Source: Porphyromonadaceae bacterium COT-184 OH4590
GTDB lineage: Bacteria; Bacteroidota; Bacteroidia; Bacteroidales; Paludibacteraceae
Direction: 5' to 3'
Assembly: GCA_000768855.1 (NCBI GenBank)
Contig: JRAN01000012.1
Span: 37,838-101,837 of the forward strand
Length of the DNA stretch: 64,000 bases
Of the stretch, positions 61,061-64,000 are shown piece by piece. A model generated the notes under the pieces. It worked only from the letters and a program-made list of their open reading frames with translations. It was not told the DNA's origin and searched no databases. The position numbers and the translations under genes were made by a program. Every line of letters starts with the position of its first letter. Position 1 is the stretch's first letter.

Positions 61061-62089
61061 CTACTTTACTCCAAATCCTTTAAGGTCTGTGGATATAGTG
61101 AAATGTGTTGTAAGGTTACCACTCTGAAATTGAGCTAAGGCAAATGCCACTCTAAAATCTTTTACCTTGATGCCTGCCCCAAACGAAAAACCTGCTATCG
61201 AACGAAAAGAAGGTATATTCATCTCGGCGTTTCGCCTGTAATTGTAAGCTACAGACAAGTAGAAGTTGTTGCTTGGTACTATCTCTACTCCCACAATAGC
61301 GTGTCGAAACATCATATCGTACCATTTGATTTCATACACCTGTTTATACTCTTTGTCGGTAGCCGAAGTACGCTCATAATTGAGATTGAATCGTTGTAGG
61401 TTGTGTAGAGTAAAAGAGAATCTCAAAGGAGCTTGTTTGAGCTTTTTAGATACGCCAAACAGTATGTTTACCGGTATTGGTTCACGGTGATTGCTACCCT
61501 CTATAGAGTGGTATCCGTTAAACTGAAATCCCATATTTTTGACTGTCAAGCCCATATCAAATAGGTTATTTTCATCATGATAATTAGCCCCAAAGTCGAT
61601 CGCCATACCAGCAGAGGAGTATCGCTCATATGCCGAGTATATCACTTTCGCCGTAGCTCCTACCGAAAAGTATTTGCCAAATTGTCGTGAATATAAAATG
61701 TTCAATACCATATCTTTGGCGGTAAATTCACCTTGGTAAATATCAAGTTCGTTATACTCCTGAAATTTGCCAAAGTCGAGGTAATTTACTGCCAATGCAA
61801 AGTTGTTTTCACCCAGAGTTCTACCATATCCTACGGAGCCGAAGTTGATGCCTGCCAAATATCTGGCATAGTTCAAAGTGAGTATATTGTGGCTTTTGTT
61901 TGAGAGTAAAGCCGGATTATTGAGAGCAAGATTCAAGTCTCCGTCAAAAAGCGACACATTAGTTCCTCCCAGACCAATGGAGCGGGCATCCATAGGCAAG
62001 TCGAGTACCTGATATACGCCCTTACCTGCTTGTGACCAACAGATCGCACTTAACGATACTACTACTAATAATATAATTAATTTCTTCAA
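61061..62089 (-). CDS. porQ: Type IX secretion system protein PorQ
   Basis: A 342-residue outer-membrane protein. Signal peptide ends near ICWSQ; the mature N-terminus GKGVYQVLDLPMDARSIGLGGTN is diagnostic, followed by an antiparallel beta-barrel of PorV/FadL type (YLAGINFGSVGYGRTL, GVEIVPSNNFYLSVAYNYRRNAE). PorQ belongs to the T9SS attachment complex with PorU, PorV and PorZ that anchors cargo on the cell surface. Adjacent cmk supports the call. The gene lies 28 bases downstream of purH. Confidence 0.9.
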   Translation of the reverse strand: MKKLIILLVVVSLSAICWSQAGKGVYQVLDLPMDARSIGLGGTNVSLFDGDLNLALNNPALLSNKSHNILTLNYARYLAGINFGSVGYGRTLGENNFALAVNYLDFGKFQEYNELDIYQGEFTAKDMVLNILYSRQFGKYFSVGATAKVIYSAYERYSSAGMAIDFGANYHDENNLFDMGLTVKNMGFQFNGYHSIEGSNHREPIPVNILFGVSKKLKQAPLRFSFTLHNLQRFNLNYERTSATDKEYKQVYEIKWYDMMFRHAIVGVEIVPSNNFYLSVAYNYRRNAEMNIPSFRSIAGFSFGAGIKVKDFRVAFALAQFQSGNLTTHFTISTDLKGFGVK

Positions 62090-62117
62090 TTTATTGTGTT
62101 GTTTTATAGTTTTTTAC

Positions 62118-63647
62118 TTAATGTTTGAAATGTCTCATCCCCGACATCATCATTGATATGCCTTTTTCGTCGGCCTTGCGGATAGAGTCTTCGTCGCGTA
62201 GACTGCCTCCCGGTTGTACAATGGCAGTAACACCCATTGTTGCAGCTAATTCCACACAGTCGTCGAAAGGGAAAAATGCGTCTGATGCCATTACGAGGTT
62301 TTCCCGAACGCCGTTGTTATGTGCTTGTTTTAGAGCTATTTCGGCAGAGCTTATGCGGTTCATCTGCCCGGCACCAATGCCAAGCGTAACGCCATTTTTC
62401 ACCACACAGATAGCATTACTCTTGATATGCTTCACTATTTTAAGTCCAAAGTTTAGGTCTTTTAGCTCATCTACGGTTGGATGTTTTTTAGTAACAGTCA
62501 TATCATCAATCACTTCAAGTATTTTTATATCGGCATCCTGCACTAACAGTCCTCCCGTAACCGAGACCATAGTTTGCAGAGTATCATTGGTTAGCGACAT
62601 ATCCACTTCGAGAAGTCGCAGGTTCTTTTTGCTGCAAAGTATATCCAAAGCTTCCGTCGAAAATTTTGGAGCAATTATTATCTCCAAAAATATATCTTTC
62701 ATCATCCTTGCTGCCTCAGCGTTCACCTCGCAGTTGGTAGCCACAATACCACCAAATATACTTACAGTATCGGCATTATAACTCTTTGTCCAACAATCGA
62801 CTATGTCTTTGCCAATGGCTGCACCACAAGGGTTCATATGTTTTACGCCAACGCAGAAAGGTTCTGAAAATTCACGAACTATATTAATAGCGGCATTGGC
62901 GTCTTGTATGTTATTGTAGCTCAATTCTTTGCCGTTGAGCTGGCGAGCAAAAGCAATCGAAAAAGGTATGTATTGTGGTTGGCGGTAAAATTTAGCCGAC
63001 TGGTGTGGATTTTCACCATAACGCAGTGACTGTACAAGATCGTAGTTTAGAAAAAGTTTATCATTAAGTCCTGCCTTTTCGCGCATATATGTGGCGATAA
63101 TGGAGTCGTACTCTGCTGTGTGAGTGTAAGCCTTGGCACTGAGTTGTAGACGAGTTTGAGGAGTGGTGTTACCCGACTTTTCTATTTCTTTAATAATCAA
63201 AGTATAATCGTCCGGATTGCAGACTACTGTTACATCTTGCCAATTTTTGGCTGCAGACCGTAACATCGATGGTCCGCCAATGTCGATATTTTCTATTGCC
63301 TCTTCCATAGTAACACCCTCTTTACTAATGGTCTGAGAGAATGGATAGAGATTGACACATACTAAATCTATGAATTCTATATGATTGTTTTTGAGTGCTT
63401 CAAGGTGTTCGGAATTATTCCTTTGAGCGAGTAGTCCGCCATGAACTTTGGGGTGAAGAGTCTTTACCCTGCCGTCGCAAATTTCGGGAAAACCGGTGAT
63501 TTGACTTATGTTGATTACTTCAATGTCGTATTCTTGCAGGAGTTTCATTGTACCACCTGTGGCTACAATCTCCCAACCGAGTGATTTTAGTTTTTGGGCA
63601 AAATCTACAACCCCTCTCTTATCACTAACGCTGAATAGTGCTCGCAT
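62118..63647 (-). CDS. purH: Bifunctional AICAR transformylase/IMP cyclohydrolase
   Basis: A 509-residue purine enzyme; the Met at 63647 (MRALFSVSDKRGVVDFAQ) is preferred over one 16 codons upstream because it fits the family start. IMP cyclohydrolase (N-terminal ~200 residues): ATGGTMKLLQ, DGRVKTLHPKVHGGLLAQR. Transformylase: LRYGENPHQSAKFYR, VKHMNPCGAAIG (catalytic Lys/His), SDAFFPFDDCVE and IQPGGSLRDEDSI-like AIVQPGGSLRDEDS near the C-terminus. Complete and ordinary. Confidence 0.96.
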   Translation of the reverse strand: MRALFSVSDKRGVVDFAQKLKSLGWEIVATGGTMKLLQEYDIEVINISQITGFPEICDGRVKTLHPKVHGGLLAQRNNSEHLEALKNNHIEFIDLVCVNLYPFSQTISKEGVTMEEAIENIDIGGPSMLRSAAKNWQDVTVVCNPDDYTLIIKEIEKSGNTTPQTRLQLSAKAYTHTAEYDSIIATYMREKAGLNDKLFLNYDLVQSLRYGENPHQSAKFYRQPQYIPFSIAFARQLNGKELSYNNIQDANAAINIVREFSEPFCVGVKHMNPCGAAIGKDIVDCWTKSYNADTVSIFGGIVATNCEVNAEAARMMKDIFLEIIIAPKFSTEALDILCSKKNLRLLEVDMSLTNDTLQTMVSVTGGLLVQDADIKILEVIDDMTVTKKHPTVDELKDLNFGLKIVKHIKSNAICVVKNGVTLGIGAGQMNRISSAEIALKQAHNNGVRENLVMASDAFFPFDDCVELAATMGVTAIVQPGGSLRDEDSIRKADEKGISMMMSGMRHFKH

Positions 63648-63803
63648 CTGCAAATATTGATATTTTATATTTGTATAATAAATAATTTTTAGCATACAAA
63701 TTTATATATTTTTTTGTAATAATAAGCCAAATATGCAATTTTACCATTAATATTTCCAATCTAAGCATACCTATTTGCCGTGATATTCTGAAATATGTAA
63801 AAA

Positions 63804-63837
63804 AAGTCTCAAAATGCTTGACACATTGTTGAGACTT
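63804..63837 (-). terminator. Terminator after the FKBP gene
   Basis: AAGTCTCAA pairs with TTGAGACTT over a 16-base loop; the minus strand reads into a T-run (CTTTTTTTACAT). It separates the isomerase gene from purH. Confidence 0.7.
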
Positions 63838-63870
63838 CCTCTTTTATGAACAATTTTAATTTATTGCTTA

Positions 63871-64000
63871 TTATTTAATACCCTCCGGTTTTTCGATGTT
63901 AATCAATTCTACCTCAAATATAAGAGTAGAATAAGGATTTATAGCTTCGCCGGCTTGTTGGTCGCCATATGCCAACTGTTGTGGAATATAAAATTTGTAT
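63871..64000 (-). CDS. FKBP-type peptidyl-prolyl isomerase, C-terminal end only
   Basis: The last 42 codons of a gene running in from beyond the window; stop TAA lies at 63871-63873. The residues [20 protein letters not shown] and [20 protein letters not shown] match the end of the FKBP fold, the final strands with the conserved IPxxLAYG. Such proteins help protein folding in the periplasm. The start and signal peptide are not visible. Confidence 0.85.
   Translation of the reverse strand, partial: YKFYIPQQLAYGDQQAGEAINPYSTLIFEVELINIEKPEGIK

Overview
The window looks like a chromosomal segment of a low-GC, host- or sediment-associated Bacteroidota, most likely order Bacteroidales. The evidence is the TAnnTTTG -7 promoter element in front of many genes, very few Shine-Dalgarno sites, three secreted proteins with type IX secretion (T9SS) C-terminal sorting domains plus the T9SS gene porQ next to cmk, an RprX/RprY-type two-component pair, a DUF4249 lipoprotein, and a radical SAM/lipoprotein pair of a kind known from Bacteroidales. 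Nearly all of it is ordinary core genome, with a few decayed or rearranged spots.

Layout. 1-2.9 kb: 3' end of a broken IS1-family transposase, then a secreted LRR protein with a T9SS sorting domain and a gene-poor stretch. 2.9-10.5 kb: sanA-like gene, secreted M6 metalloprotease, guaA, a two-domain RNA-binding protein, a large Kef-type antiporter. 10.5-13.3 kb: ruvX, then a tyrosine/histidine ammonia-lyase homologue with a FabG reductase. 13.4-21.2 kb (minus strand): pyrE and pyrB (the latter with a PyrI-like zinc tail), then a run of sensor kinase, regulator, murC and dipeptidyl peptidase IV. 21.4-25.3 kb: polysaccharide deacetylase, greA, HIT protein, tRNA-Asn, polyprenyl synthase, ispD. 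25.4-31.4 kb (minus): methylmalonyl-CoA mutase subunits with a small PAS protein, a secreted endonuclease I, folK. 31.4-41 kb: a GH16-like repeat protein, SPOR lipoprotein, RNase Z, TPR/PD40 protein, the radical SAM/lipoprotein pair, an FtsX-like permease, dipeptidyl peptidase III. 41.1-44.3 kb: a four-gene polyketide-type operon (methyltransferase, dehydratase-like, thioesterase, ketosynthase). 44.4-58.1 kb: coiled-coil protein, DivIC, RluB-type synthase, upp, CCA-adding enzyme, DUF4249, folD, two glycosyltransferases, gpmA, murF, a DUF1905 pseudogene, an antiporter carrying a 66-bp duplication, a truncated glycosyltransferase, a glyoxalase II-like hydrolase. 58.2-64 kb: recQ, an abortive-infection gene remnant, cmk, porQ, purH, and the 3' end of an FKBP isomerase.

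How it fits together. The ammonia-lyase/FabG pair and the 41-44 kb operon look like two separated parts of one aryl polyene/flexirubin pigment pathway. M6 protease, DPP IV and DPP III with methylmalonyl-CoA mutase fit a peptide-using, propionate/succinate-interconverting metabolism (inference). Three T9SS cargo genes and porQ show the export route.

The least understood items are the radical SAM/lipoprotein system (35.9-37.4 kb), the PyrB-zinc-domain fusion, the split pigment pathway, the cold-shock/S1 hybrid protein and the GH16-like repeat protein. All family assignments were made by reading motifs; no database search was run.
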